DNA from: Acetonema longum DSM 6540
Lineage (GTDB): Bacteria > Bacillota > Negativicutes > Sporomusales > Acetonemataceae
NCBI RefSeq assembly: GCF_000219125.1
Contig: NZ_AFGF01000053.1
Location: forward strand, 24,741-88,740
Length of the DNA: 64,000 nucleotides
Reading direction: 5' to 3'
Below, one piece after another: positions 1-10,100 of this stretch. The first letter of the stretch is position 1. Each line of letters begins with the position of its first letter. Both the position numbers and the translations under genes were made by a program. The notes under the pieces were generated by a model, which saw only the letters and a list, made by a program, of their open reading frames with translations, had not been told where the DNA came from and did not search any database.

Positions 1-1077
1 GATGATAAAGTCAATGAAATCATCGAGGAAAAACGCAAACTGGAACTGATTCTGGAACACATGGACAATGCTGTTCTCGTCTTTGACAAATATGGCCGGA
101 TCACCATGGCCAACCACATGGCCATGGCCAGCTTTCATATCGAGGAAACCATGCTGGGCAAGCACAATATCCAGGTAATCGGCATCAGCCTCCTGGACCG
201 GGCCATTCAGGAAACCGTAGCAGCCGGCGTCAGCCGCTCAATGGATTTAAAAACCGATGTAGAAGGGCAAAAACGGGTGTTTCAGGTTTCGATTGTCCCC
301 ATCGCCTCGATTCCTGCCAATGAGAATAAAAGCGATATTTCCGGCACACTGGCCGTATTTCATGATATCACCACCCTGCAGGAAATCCACGAACGTCAGG
401 CGGAATTTGTAGCTAACGCTTCCCATGAACTGGCCACGCCCCTTACAGCCATCAAAGGCTTCGCCGAAACCCTGCTGGACGGCGCATTGGAAGACAAAGT
501 ACTGACCCGGAAATTCGTCAGCATCATTCATGACGAAGCCGAACGGATGCACCGCCTGGTCCAGGACTTGCTGCAACTGGCCAAGCTGGATTCCCGCGAA
601 TACCGGCAGCAGCTTCACCTGGAACCGGTCAATCTGCGGCCTATGTTTGAAAACGTAATCCAGGAGTTGTCGTCCCGCTGGCAGGGGAAAAATTTGACCG
701 TTACCCTGGACCCAAGTCCGGAGGATGTTTTCGCCCTGGCCAACCCGGATTGGGTAAAGCAGGTGGCGATTAATCTCCTGGATAATGCTATCAAGTATAC
801 TCCGATAGACGGTTCGGTATGGATCCGATATCGCTCTGACGGGAATCAGGCTGTCATTGCTGTCAGGGATTCCGGCAACGGCATCCCGGCCAAAGATCTG
901 CCCTTAATCTTCGACCGGTTTTACCGGGTAGACCGGGCCAGATCCCGGGCAGCCGGCGGCACCGGCTTAGGCCTGGCCATCGTGAAATTCATCGTGGAAA
1001 CCCTGGGCGGCAAAATCGAAGTCCAAAGCAGCGCTAAAAACGGAACAATCTTTATCTTTACTTTGCCCCTTGCGTAA
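1..1077 (+). CDS. phoR: PhoR-like sensor histidine kinase (5' end outside window)
   Basis: Membrane-type two-component kinase of the phosphate regulon, cut by the window start: the frame is open from base 1, through an in-frame ATG at 61, to a stop at 1077. The visible part holds the end of a PAS-like sensor region (about the first 130 residues), a HisKA H-box reading SHELATPLT, then the ATPase domain with N box NLLDNAIKYT, G1 DSGNGIP and G2 GGTGLGLAIVK. PhoR-family kinases autophosphorylate on the H-box His and pass phosphate to PhoP. A phoP-type regulator and pstB lie next door but on the opposite strand. The usual Arg/Lys after SHEL is Ala here. Kinase identity is certain; PhoR assignment rests on domain order and neighbours. 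Confidence 0.85.
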   Translation, partial: DDKVNEIIEEKRKLELILEHMDNAVLVFDKYGRITMANHMAMASFHIEETMLGKHNIQVIGISLLDRAIQETVAAGVSRSMDLKTDVEGQKRVFQVSIVPIASIPANENKSDISGTLAVFHDITTLQEIHERQAEFVANASHELATPLTAIKGFAETLLDGALEDKVLTRKFVSIIHDEAERMHRLVQDLLQLAKLDSREYRQQLHLEPVNLRPMFENVIQELSSRWQGKNLTVTLDPSPEDVFALANPDWVKQVAINLLDNAIKYTPIDGSVWIRYRSDGNQAVIAVRDSGNGIPAKDLPLIFDRFYRVDRARSRAAGGTGLGLAIVKFIVETLGGKIEVQSSAKNGTIFIFTLPLA

Positions 1078-1083
1078 AAAAAT

Positions 1084-1130
1084 AAAAGCGGAGTTAAAAT
1101 TGGCACTGCCAACTTAACTCCGCTTTTTTT
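1084..1130 (+). terminator. Intrinsic terminator between phoR and pstB
   Basis: A 14-bp perfect stem (AAAAGCGGAGTTAA at 1084-1097 with its complement at 1114-1127) is followed by a T-run. An A-run on the other side means it may also serve the convergent pstB transcript. Confidence 0.85.
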
Positions 1131-1207
1131 ATTGCCGTTAAATTCTTCTTAAAAACCCTGCACGAATCATCTACGGCCTCGAAACAGGGGCCTTTTTCAA
1201 CGGCCTC

Positions 1208-1969
1208 CTACCCGAATCTTCCCGTGATATAGTCCTCGGTTCGTTTATCATGAGGTCTGGTAAATATCGCGTCGGTCTGGTCCCGCTCCACCAGATCCCC
1301 GTTCAGGAAAAACGCCGTATAGTCAGATGCCCTGGCAGCCTGCTGCATGTTATGGGTTACCATGACGATCGTATATCTTTCTTTTAGTTCAGTCACCAAT
1401 TCCTCGATCTTCATGGTGGAAATCGGGTCCAAAGCCGAACAGGGTTCATCCATTAAAAGCACTTCCGGCTCTACCGCCAACAGCCGGGCAATGCACAGGC
1501 GCTGTTGCTGCCCGCCGGAAATGCCAGTGGCGGAAGCTTTCAGCCGATCTTTCACCTCATCCCAGAGGGCGGCTGCTTTCAGGCTTTTTTCCACGATCTC
1601 ATCCAGCCGGGCCTTAGACTTTAATCCATGGATGCGAGGCCCATAGGCCACATTATCGTAGATGGACATAGGGAAGGGATTGGGACGTTGAAACACCATG
1701 CCAACCCGCTTGCGCAGCATGACTACATCCGTATTGGGATGATAAATGTTCTCCCCGTCCAGAATGATTTCACCTTCGATCTTTACTCCTTCGATCAGGT
1801 CATTCATACGGTTCAGGGTCCTGAGAAAAGTAGATTTGCCGCAGCCGGAAGGGCCAATCAAGGCTAAAACATTGTTTTTGGGGATATCAATAGAGATCTT
1901 CTTTAGGGCCAGAGTCTCTCCATAGTAAAGTTTCAGCTTATTTACCTGAATTTTCATTTCCGTTTCCAT
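1208..1969 (-). CDS. pstB: Phosphate ABC transporter ATP-binding protein PstB
   Basis: Cytoplasmic ATPase that energises the PstSCA phosphate importer. It has Walker [10 protein letters not shown] (about residues 39-47), signature SGGQQQRL, Walker [13 protein letters not shown], and the phosphate-specific context [13 protein letters not shown]. Length (253 aa) is normal for PstB. The start is supported by AGGAGG eight bases upstream of ATG at 1969; a second ATG four codons in is the more usual N-terminus (MKIQVNKL). It follows phoP by about 70 bp on the same strand, so the two may be co-transcribed. No pstSCA is visible in the window. Confidence 0.95.
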   Translation of the reverse strand: METEMKIQVNKLKLYYGETLALKKISIDIPKNNVLALIGPSGCGKSTFLRTLNRMNDLIEGVKIEGEIILDGENIYHPNTDVVMLRKRVGMVFQRPNPFPMSIYDNVAYGPRIHGLKSKARLDEIVEKSLKAAALWDEVKDRLKASATGISGGQQQRLCIARLLAVEPEVLLMDEPCSALDPISTMKIEELVTELKERYTIVMVTHNMQQAARASDYTAFFLNGDLVERDQTDAIFTRPHDKRTEDYITGRFG

Positions 1970-2041
1970 TGCAGGCTCCTCCTAGGGATGTCTCTTCAGA
2001 GAATATAACACAAATTTCGCATCTGGATTGTTAATTTTGCG

Positions 2042-2737
2042 TTAAATTTCACGGAAGCGGTAGCCAACACCCCGAACCGTCTCTATAGCATCGGCGATTT
2101 CCGGCTCAGATTCCAGTTTTGCCCGGATATGGCGCACATGCACATCCACTGTCCGGGTGTCGCCGAAATACTCATAGCCCCATACCTTCTCCAGCAGTTG
2201 CTCCCGGGTATAGGCTTTGCCCAGATTGGTAACAAACAGCTTTAACAATTCATATTCTTTCGGGGTGAGCTCCAGCTTATCCGCTCCCAAAAAGGCTTCA
2301 TACCGGCTGAAATTCATCCGCAGTTTTCCCAGGGTGAGTTCACCTTCCTGGGTAGAGGGTTTGTGACTCCGGCGCAGGACAGCTTTTACCCGGGCTACCA
2401 ATTCCCGGGGACTGAAAGGTTTAGTCAAGTAATCATCGGCTCCCATCTCAAGGCCGATGATTTTATCGATTTCCTCATTTTTGGCTGTCAGCATAATAAT
2501 GGGAATGCCAGAGGTATCCTTCTGACTTTTTAACTGGCGGCAGACTTCGATGCCATCCAGTCCCGGCAGCATTAAATCCAACACCACCAGGTCAGGCTTG
2601 TCCGCCTTGGCCTGCTGCAAAGCCTCCAGTCCGTCCATGCTTTCCGTAATCTCATATCCTGCCTTCTGCAGGTTGAACTTAACCAGTTCACGAATCGCCG
2701 CCTCATCATCCACCACGAGTATCTTGGCTGTCAACAT
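2042..2737 (-). CDS. phoP: PhoP-like response regulator
   Basis: OmpR/PhoB-type transcription factor: an N-terminal receiver domain with acidic pocket VVDDE, phospho-acceptor Asp in VVLDLMLPG, and conserved Lys in YLTKPFSP, followed by a winged-helix DNA-binding domain (about 130-231) ending GVGYRFREI. Expected to be phosphorylated by PhoR and to control phosphate-starvation genes. I take ATG at 2737 as the start, with an AAGG-type ribosome site eight bases upstream; an in-frame GTG at 2743 is the alternative. It sits immediately upstream of pstB on the same strand and is convergent with, not co-transcribed with, the phoR-like gene. Confidence 0.88.
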   Translation of the reverse strand: MLTAKILVVDDEAAIRELVKFNLQKAGYEITESMDGLEALQQAKADKPDLVVLDLMLPGLDGIEVCRQLKSQKDTSGIPIIMLTAKNEEIDKIIGLEMGADDYLTKPFSPRELVARVKAVLRRSHKPSTQEGELTLGKLRMNFSRYEAFLGADKLELTPKEYELLKLFVTNLGKAYTREQLLEKVWGYEYFGDTRTVDVHVRHIRAKLESEPEIADAIETVRGVGYRFREI

Positions 2738-2878
2738 CAACACCGCCTTATCTCATGCTTTTCCAAAAAATGCGCGCCTCTGTACGGACCCTCTTTTATT
2801 ATAAGCCACAAGCCGAATCATTCACAATACAGCTGTGTACTGGCGGAATATTCTCTTAAATCAAACAGGTTTTAAAAT

Positions 2879-2910
2879 AAAAGACCAGGCAATGCAACGC
2901 CTGGTCTTTT
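2879..2910 (-). terminator. Terminator after hup
   Basis: A 12-bp inverted repeat (AAAAGACCAGGC with its complement) has U-rich tracts on both sides. It lies about 20 bp past the HU stop codon. Confidence 0.8.
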
Positions 2911-2931
2911 TATGTACAAAAATTCCGATCC

Positions 2932-3207
2932 CTATTTGTTGATAGCGTCTTTTAGTCCTTTACCAGCTTTAAACACTGGAGTCTTTGAGGCGGCAATGGT
3001 AATCTCCTTGCCGGTTTGCGGGTTGCGACCTTTTCTTTCAGCACGCTCTCTTACTTCGAAGGTACCGAAACCAATGAGTTGTACTTTGTCATTTTTAGCC
3101 AGAGCGCTTTCGACACTGTCAAATACTGCATTAATTGCCTTTTCAGCATCTTTCTTGGTTATGCCTGCTCTCTCGGCAACACTTGCCACCAATTCCGTTT
3201 TATTCAC
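2932..3207 (-). CDS. hup: DNA-binding protein HU
   Basis: Histone-like nucleoid protein, 91 aa, the standard HU length. It begins [19 protein letters not shown], has [21 protein letters not shown] (split here as [11 protein letters not shown] and [10 protein letters not shown]), the beta-arm that inserts into the DNA minor groove, and ends in the Lys-rich helix. HU compacts the nucleoid and bends DNA as a dimer. It lies after the mazG/yabN gene and before a strong terminator, an arrangement I regard as common near yabN in Firmicutes. Confidence 0.96.
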   Translation of the reverse strand: MNKTELVASVAERAGITKKDAEKAINAVFDSVESALAKNDKVQLIGFGTFEVRERAERKGRNPQTGKEITIAASKTPVFKAGKGLKDAINK

Positions 3208-3302
3208 CGTGATTTCCTCCTTGTTTAGTTGTTACGTTTAGCTTTATTCGCTACTTGTCTTTTTATTCCTTCTGGTTTTAAAAAAAATTGCCAAGAATGT
3301 AG

Positions 3303-4766
3303 TTATTTTCTCGTTTCTTTCAACTTTGCGTCGTTCCAGAGCTGATCGAGCTTCTCCAATGTCGAATCTTTCCAGTCTACGCCCTCTTTTTGCAACTGTT
3401 GTTCGATATAGCGAAACCGCCGCAAGAATTTATTATTGGCAGCTGTAAGAGCCACTTCCGGCTCTACGCCGATATGCCGGGCCAGATTAACCACGGCGAA
3501 TAACAGATCACCGGCCTCGGATTCCATATCCTGACGATTGCCGCCGGTAATAGCTGCCTTGAGTTCGTCGCTTTCCTCGGCCAGCTTGTCCCAGACCGGC
3601 CCGGTGGAATCCCAGTCAAACCCTACTTTGGCCGCTTTAGACTGGAGCTTAAACGCTCGCATCAGGGCCGGCAGACCAACGGGAACGCCGTCCAGGACAT
3701 ATTTTCGTTCCGCGCCTTTTTCCTGCTGTTTGATCTTGTCCCAGTTCACGACAACCTCAGCGGCGGTTTTTACCGAAATATCGCCGAATACATGAGGATG
3801 CCTGCGCACCAGCTTGGTCACAATGCCGTCGATCACGTCCTGCATGGTGAATTCGCCGCTTTCTTCGGCTATCCGGGCATGGAACACCACCTGCAGCAAG
3901 AGATCGCCCAGTTCTTCACATAGTGTTTTCTTATCAGCCAGTTCAATGGCCTCCAGGACTTCGTAGACTTCTTCCACCATATAGCGACGCAGGCTCTCAT
4001 GGGTCTGCTCGATATCCCAGACGCAACCGCCGGGGGAACGCAGCCGGGCCATGGTATCCACCAAGGGAGCAAGCTGAAACGATTGACTGCGCCAGGCATA
4101 GGGCGGCACATAGACACTGGTCAGATGATGCAGTTCCGGCTGCCGGTCCAGCTCATAAAGGGGCACCCGGCGCACCACTTCCGAATCCAGGCCCAGATTA
4201 ACCAATAACACCAGCTCAAAATCATCAGGATAAGATTCCATCAGGGACAGCTTCAGGTCTGAAGCCACCTGACGACTATAGACCTGAGCGATCAGAATGC
4301 CACCGTCCCAGACTGGCGAAAGCCCGGCTATGTTGGCGGCATCACAGATCATCAGACCGTTATTGGGGTCCAGGTCCAGTTTGGTATAGGCCAATTCCAA
4401 AAAGCTCATGCCCGGATGCACGGTTAGGCTGATGCCTTGCTCCCGGGCCTGACGGCGGATCAGATCCACAGTTTTTTCCGCCACCAGGGGACTGCCCGGT
4501 ACGGCATAGACTACATTCTGCCCGGCCTGAGCCCGGCTGATCACATCCTGGACAATCGCCTGATACACTGCGTCAAAGTCCGGATAGTGCTCGTAATACT
4601 CATCATAACTCGTATAGGAAATATGTCTGGCCGCCAGGCCTGTAACCGCCGGGTGGCGCGCTGTACGCAGAAGGACTGCCGCTCCGGATTCCAATACTGT
4701 CAGAGTAGCCAAGGTAATCAAATGAAAGGGACCGGGTCCCAGGCCCACAATATGAATGCTGCTCAT
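3303..4766 (-). CDS. mazG: Tetrapyrrole-methylase/MazG fusion NTP pyrophosphohydrolase (YabN type)
   Basis: A 487-aa fusion. The N-terminal half (about 1-225) is a SAM-dependent tetrapyrrole methylase-like domain, opening IHIVGLGPG and containing the glycine-rich AVPGSPLVAEKT. The C-terminal half is MazG, with the metal-binding EEVYEVLEAIE motif near residue 260 and a second MazG repeat near 400. MazG hydrolyses NTPs to NMP and pyrophosphate, probably house-cleaning. The methylase half has no firmly known substrate. It matches B. subtilis YabN in architecture and position, downstream of the yabM homologue. The ATGA overlap with the upstream flippase gene indicates translational coupling. Confidence 0.93.
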   Translation of the reverse strand: MSSIHIVGLGPGPFHLITLATLTVLESGAAVLLRTARHPAVTGLAARHISYTSYDEYYEHYPDFDAVYQAIVQDVISRAQAGQNVVYAVPGSPLVAEKTVDLIRRQAREQGISLTVHPGMSFLELAYTKLDLDPNNGLMICDAANIAGLSPVWDGGILIAQVYSRQVASDLKLSLMESYPDDFELVLLVNLGLDSEVVRRVPLYELDRQPELHHLTSVYVPPYAWRSQSFQLAPLVDTMARLRSPGGCVWDIEQTHESLRRYMVEEVYEVLEAIELADKKTLCEELGDLLLQVVFHARIAEESGEFTMQDVIDGIVTKLVRRHPHVFGDISVKTAAEVVVNWDKIKQQEKGAERKYVLDGVPVGLPALMRAFKLQSKAAKVGFDWDSTGPVWDKLAEESDELKAAITGGNRQDMESEAGDLLFAVVNLARHIGVEPEVALTAANNKFLRRFRYIEQQLQKEGVDWKDSTLEKLDQLWNDAKLKETRK

Positions 4767-6382
4767 CGTTTCATCAATCCAATCAGGCGCAAGATTTTAA
4801 TCAACTTTGAACCGATCCGGGGCACACCGGACAAATCCCGCTCGGTCACGCCGCCGGTCAACAGCAAGACCACGCCGTAAACCACGCCGCCCACCAGGAT
4901 GGCAGCCAGAGTGGCTAAACTGTTATGCAGGGTTTGAGACATGACCGAATGATAGGAAAGCAACACCGCTCCGCCCATTAAACCGGCCGCCAGCAATGCT
5001 TTAAGCGTAGCTTTCCAATCCAGGACAAAGCCCACATACCGACGGACAAAATACATGTTTAACAAAGCCGCCACCGCGAAGTCGGCATTGGTGGCCCAGG
5101 CTGCGCCGGCGATGCCCAGGGCCGGCATGGCGGTCAGCACCCAACTCATGATCACCTTTACCCCGGCGGAAAGGATCATATTCATGACGGGAATCGCCGT
5201 ATGTCCCAGTCCCTGCAAGACCCCTGTGGTCACCTGGTGGAGCCCCAAGACAAAAATGCCCAAAGACATAATGGCAATGGAAGGGCCGGCATTAGCAGTG
5301 CCGTACAGCATCTGGGAAATAGGCGTGGCTAAGAGCCACATGCCGACAAAACTGGGAATGGTGATCAGATTGGCAATCCGCATGGCCGTGGCCACACGCT
5401 GATAAATTTGCTGCCGATTGCCCAAAGTAAAGGCTTCGGATACAGCTGGCACCAGGCTGGCGGCTAGAGAGGCTGTCAGGATGGTAGCCAGGTTAATAAG
5501 AGGCACAGCCATGCCGGTCAGATAGCCGAATAATTCCGTAGCCTGCTCTACCGTATAGCCGGCTGCTTCCAGGCGAGCCGGCACGATTAACAGATCAATA
5601 TTGGCAACCACCGGCAGCATGATATTGGCCAGAGACACAGGCAAGGCCAGTTTGACAATGCGGCTGATGATGCTCCAGCTGGACTCCTGCCGGACAGGGG
5701 GCTGATTAGCCATTTGTAAAGCAAAGGTCGGCCGCTGCCGCCAATAATAGTAAATAAGAACCAATAAGCCGGCTGCGGCACCAGGACCGGCGCCGAAACT
5801 GGCCCCGGCCGCCGCGTATTCCAATCCCCTGGGAATCAACAGATATGCCAGGGTAATCATGGTAACCACCCGGATTAGTTGCTCCACAATCTGGGAGACT
5901 GCCGTAGGAGTCATCATCTGCATGCCCTGGAAATAGCCGCGATAACTAGACAGAATCGTAACGAAAAAGATCGCCGGGGCCAGAGCGGCAATGGCATAGT
6001 AAGCCCGGGGATCCCGTATGAACTGATGCTCTACCAGCCAACCGGCGCCAATATATAAGAGGAAGGTGAACAAGGCGCCGGTCGCCGCCAGCATGGACAG
6101 AGAAATATGAAAAACATGCCTGGCACCCCGATAATCCCGTCGGGCCAATTTCTCCGCCACAATAATGGAAATTGCCACCGGAATGCCGGCGGAAGAGATG
6201 CTTAAGGCCAGCAGATAAATCGGATAAGCCATCTGGTATAGGCCGGTACCTTCTCCGCCCAACAGCCGGGACAGCAGAATCCGGTTCACCGACCCGATGA
6301 TCTTGACCACAAATCCGGCAACGGTCAGAATCATCGCACCTTTGATAAATGTATCCTTGCTCAAAAGAGTCATCCTCTCCAT
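4763..6382 (-). CDS. Polysaccharide/lipid flippase of the PST (SpoVB/YabM) family
   Basis: Integral membrane protein, 539 aa, with about 14 predicted hydrophobic segments, starting FIKGAMILTVAGFVVKIIG, a typical N-terminus of the SpoVB/YabM group of the MOP superfamily. These proteins move lipid-linked precursors across the cytoplasmic membrane; SpoVB itself is needed for spore cortex synthesis. It lies between spoVT and mazG, exactly where B. subtilis has yabM, and overlaps mazG by 4 bp. I cannot tell from sequence alone whether it is the functional SpoVB or a vegetative lipid II/teichoic precursor flippase. Confidence 0.88.
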   Translation of the reverse strand: MERMTLLSKDTFIKGAMILTVAGFVVKIIGSVNRILLSRLLGGEGTGLYQMAYPIYLLALSISSAGIPVAISIIVAEKLARRDYRGARHVFHISLSMLAATGALFTFLLYIGAGWLVEHQFIRDPRAYYAIAALAPAIFFVTILSSYRGYFQGMQMMTPTAVSQIVEQLIRVVTMITLAYLLIPRGLEYAAAGASFGAGPGAAAGLLVLIYYYWRQRPTFALQMANQPPVRQESSWSIISRIVKLALPVSLANIMLPVVANIDLLIVPARLEAAGYTVEQATELFGYLTGMAVPLINLATILTASLAASLVPAVSEAFTLGNRQQIYQRVATAMRIANLITIPSFVGMWLLATPISQMLYGTANAGPSIAIMSLGIFVLGLHQVTTGVLQGLGHTAIPVMNMILSAGVKVIMSWVLTAMPALGIAGAAWATNADFAVAALLNMYFVRRYVGFVLDWKATLKALLAAGLMGGAVLLSYHSVMSQTLHNSLATLAAILVGGVVYGVVLLLTGGVTERDLSGVPRIGSKLIKILRLIGLMKR

Positions 6383-6487
6383 ATAACATCAGTGCAGACT
6401 CATTTTATTATATCAAAATATTTCCGGTGATAAAACTCTTTACGTGAATTCTCATTTTCTTATTTCATGATATCTTATGCCTAACAC

Positions 6488-6517
6488 AGAAAAGTAGCGA
6501 ACACCAGTCCGCTACTT
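6488..6517 (-). terminator. Weak terminator after spoVT
   Basis: An 8-bp stem AAGTAGCG/CGCTACTT with a 10-nt loop is followed on the minus strand by TTTTCTGTG. The short U-tract suggests partial read-through into the downstream flippase gene. Confidence 0.5.
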
Positions 6518-6538
6518 CGTCATACAAGATGGGTCGTA

Positions 6539-7117
6539 CTACTGCATCATTTGTTTCGCCAGGAATCCTGCGGCGGTCTCCGCCAGTTTGACTTCCATTT
6601 CGCCCATCTGGACATTCGCCTCCCGTGAGCAGATGATTACTGCACCGATGGCGTCTCCTTCTACAATGATCGGCGAAAGAACTTCGGCGGTAAATTTGCA
6701 CGGCTCATCATCATCAGCATCAATAATGCAGCCGCCCTTAGCAGCGCCCCGGCGCTCAGCCGGGCTATTGCTCAAAACGGTTTTACGGTCTTCCATGACC
6801 TTCTCCACCGCCTGACCAATTGCTTTATTCAAGAATTCCTTCTTTGGCGCACCAGCAACAGCGACTATGTTGTCCCGATCAGCGATTAAGATAATGTGGC
6901 CGATAGCTTCGTGCAGAGAGTCAGCATATTCTTTCGCAAAATCACCTAACTCACCGACCGGTGAGTATTTCTTCAGGATCACTTCCCCTTCGCGGTCAAC
7001 ATATATTTCTAATGGATCTCCTTCACGGATTCGAAGCGTACGTCTGATTTCCTTGGGTATTACGACTCTGCCTAGATCATCAATTCTTCTTACGATTCCA
7101 GTCGCTTTCACCAGCAT
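6539..7117 (-). CDS. spoVT: Stage V sporulation regulator SpoVT
   Basis: Forespore transcription regulator, 192 aa. The N-terminal 50 residues are an AbrB-type swapped-hairpin DNA-binding domain (MLVKATGIVRRIDDLGRVVIP split as MLVKATGIVRR and IDDLGRVVIPKE). The rest is a GAF-like sensor domain. In B. subtilis SpoVT tunes sigma-G-dependent genes in the forespore. Length and domain pair are those of SpoVT rather than the shorter AbrB or Abh. It sits between mfd and the flippase gene, the conserved mfd-spoVT-yabM order. Confidence 0.96.
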   Translation of the reverse strand: MLVKATGIVRRIDDLGRVVIPKEIRRTLRIREGDPLEIYVDREGEVILKKYSPVGELGDFAKEYADSLHEAIGHIILIADRDNIVAVAGAPKKEFLNKAIGQAVEKVMEDRKTVLSNSPAERRGAAKGGCIIDADDDEPCKFTAEVLSPIIVEGDAIGAVIICSREANVQMGEMEVKLAETAAGFLAKQMMQ

Positions 7118-7189
7118 CCCCCCTTTTCAGCATTAATTTACAATTGATGTCAGTGATAGTATATATCTGGACTGTAATTTTTATTCATT

Positions 7190-10100
7190 TTAGCCATGTC
7201 CGGAAAAAGATTTATCGTTTTTTTCTTCCAGCAAAACCAGATTTTTTTCCAGCCATTCCAATGCTGTTATTCCCAGGCGCACAGTCTTCAGGCGGATGAT
7301 TTCCGGCGGACCGGGTATGATAAGGACCCGCCCGGGATAGCGGGTGCGCAGCGCCATGACAGCGGTTACGTCTACTTTGGGCTTGTCGCCGAAGGTAATT
7401 TCCAGGCTGTCAGCCCGTTCGACCAGCGAACGGATGCCCAGCTGGCGGGCCCAGTTTTTAACTCTGGCTACTGTGATCAGATTTAAGACAGTTGCCGGAG
7501 GGTCGCCAAAACGGTCGATCAGTTCATCCAGCAGATCCTTGATGTGCTCTTCACTGCGCACCGCGGCGATCCGTTGATAAATCTCGATCTTGTGCATAGC
7601 GTCCTGGATGTAATCTCCGCTTAAATATGCCTCGGTCTTCAGTTCCAGCACAGGTTCAGGCGGTATCTCCACCGGTGCGTCGCTTCTTAGTTCCTGGACG
7701 GCCTCATCCAACAGGCGGCAATACATCTCAAAGCCCACGCTGGTAATATGCCCATGCTGCTGAGAGCCCAGCAGGTTGCCGGCCCCCCGGATCTCCAGGT
7801 CCCGCATGGCGATTTTAAACCCGGCGCCCAACTCGGCGAATTCTTTGATGGCCTGAAGCCGTTTCTCAGCAACTTCGGTCAGGATCTTATCCCGGCGGTA
7901 GGTAAAGTAGGCATAGGCCATCCGGTGGGACCGGCCTACCCGGCCCCGCATCTGGTATAACTGCGACAATCCGAAATAATCGGCGTCATAGACGATCATT
8001 GTATTGGCATTAGGAACATCCAGGCCGTTTTCAATGATGCTGGTGCAGATTAAAATATCAAAATGCCCTTCATAGAAATCCAGCATCACCTGCTCTAAGA
8101 GTTCCTCCGGCAATTGCCCGTGAGCTACCTTAATCCGGGCGTCAGGCAGCATTTCGCTCAATTGGCGATGCAGCTGATCAATGGTCTGAACCCGGTTGTA
8201 GACGAAGTAGACCTGTCCGCCCCGCTTGATTTCCCGCCGGATAGCATCCCGGATAACAGTCGCGTCATATTCCGAGACATAGGTTTGCACCGGGAACCGG
8301 TCCTCAGGCGGCGTTTCAATGATGCTCATATCCCGCACCCCGGCCAGGGACATATGCAGGGTCCGAGGGATCGGTGTGGCGGTCAGGGTCAGCACATCAA
8401 TATTGGCCTGCCATTTTTTCAGCTGCTCCTTTTGTGTAACTCCAAACCGCTGTTCTTCGTCCACAATCAACAAGCCGATATCCTTGAATATCACATCAGA
8501 CTGCAGGATCCGATGGGTCCCGATCAGAATGTCAATCTGGCCGGCAGTCAGGCGGTTGATCGTGGCTTTCTGCTCTTTGGCGCTGCGGAAACGGCTGATT
8601 ACGCCTACTGTCGGCCCAAAGCCGGCAAACCGGGCACTAAAGGTCTGGAAGTGCTGCTGGGCCAATACGGTGGTAGGCACCAGCACGGCCACCTGCCTGC
8701 CGCTCATAACTGCCTTAAAGGCTGCCCGGATGGCGACTTCGGTCTTGCCGAAGCCCACATCGCCGCAGAGCAGACGATCCATTGGCCGGGGGGCTTCCAT
8801 ATCAGCCTTGACTTCGGCAATGGCTGCCAGTTGATCCGGCGTTTCTTCAAAGACAAAGGCCTCCTCAAACTCCTTCTGCCAGGGCATATCCGGCGCAAAA
8901 GCGTAGCCCGGAGTGACCTGGCGGGCTGCATATAAGCTAATCAGTTCCTTGGCAATATCGGTAGCGGCAGCTTTTGCCTTGGCTTTGGCCTTGATCCAGT
9001 CCGATCCGCCCATGCGGTTAAGCCGAGGCGTTTCGCCCTCATTGCCGATATACTTTTGCAGCAGATGGACCTGGTCGGTGGGCAAATAAAGTTTATCTTC
9101 ACCGGCATAGCGAATCAACAGATAGTCCTTATGGATCCCTGCCACTTCCAGGGTCTCCACTCCGACGTACTTGCCGATGCCATGGTTCACATGGACCACA
9201 TAGTCGCCGGTCCGGATGTCGCGGAAATAATTGATCTGCTGGTCTTTGGCCACTCGCAGCCGGCGCTTCTTCCTTTGCCGGCCGAAAATATCCTGTTCGG
9301 TAATCACAACGGTCTGGGCATGGGGCAGCTCAAACCCGCCGCTCAAACTCCCCACGGCAATATGCACCGTACCTCGCACCAATTCAGAGGGGGCCTCGGC
9401 AATCACTGTTGCCACGCCTTCCTCTGCCAGGGATTTCCCTACTGCCTTGGCCTTTTCCCAGGTGGACAGCAAAAGCAAAATGGCAAAATGCCTGCTCTGC
9501 CAGCCTTTTATTTCCTCGATCAGATAATCAATCTGCCGGTGAAAAGGAGCAATACTTTTGGCGGTGATGCTGATCATCACCTCGGGTTCGGCATGGGGAA
9601 TCTTTTGAGCCATCAGAGTCAGATACAGTACTGTGTATTTTTGCGCTGACTCGGCCAGTGTCTGCCAGGTTACCACCTGTTTTTTGATTTCCGGGTTTTC
9701 CTTCACTGTCTTAGCCATTTGTTCCCGGACCCGGGTAGGTTCATCAAACACTACAACAGATTCATCAGTTAAATAGGTAAGAAAATCGGCCATGGCCGCA
9801 CCGTGTTCCGGTTCAATCACCGGCAAAACCTCCGCCCGGTCCACCGGCTGCAGGGAGCGCTGACTGGCAGCGTCGAAATCCCGAATGGAGTCTACCTCAT
9901 CGCCAAATAACTCCAGTCTCACCGGGAGATCCCGGTTGATGGGAAAGATATCAATTATGCCGCCGCGAGCGCTGAACTGCCCCATGGCATTGACTTCATC
10001 CACCCGCTCATAGCCGAAGCGAACCAGGGAGCCGATCAATTCTTCACGCTCCAGCCTAATGCTATGTGAGAGCACCAGCCGGTTGTTCAGGAATTCATTT

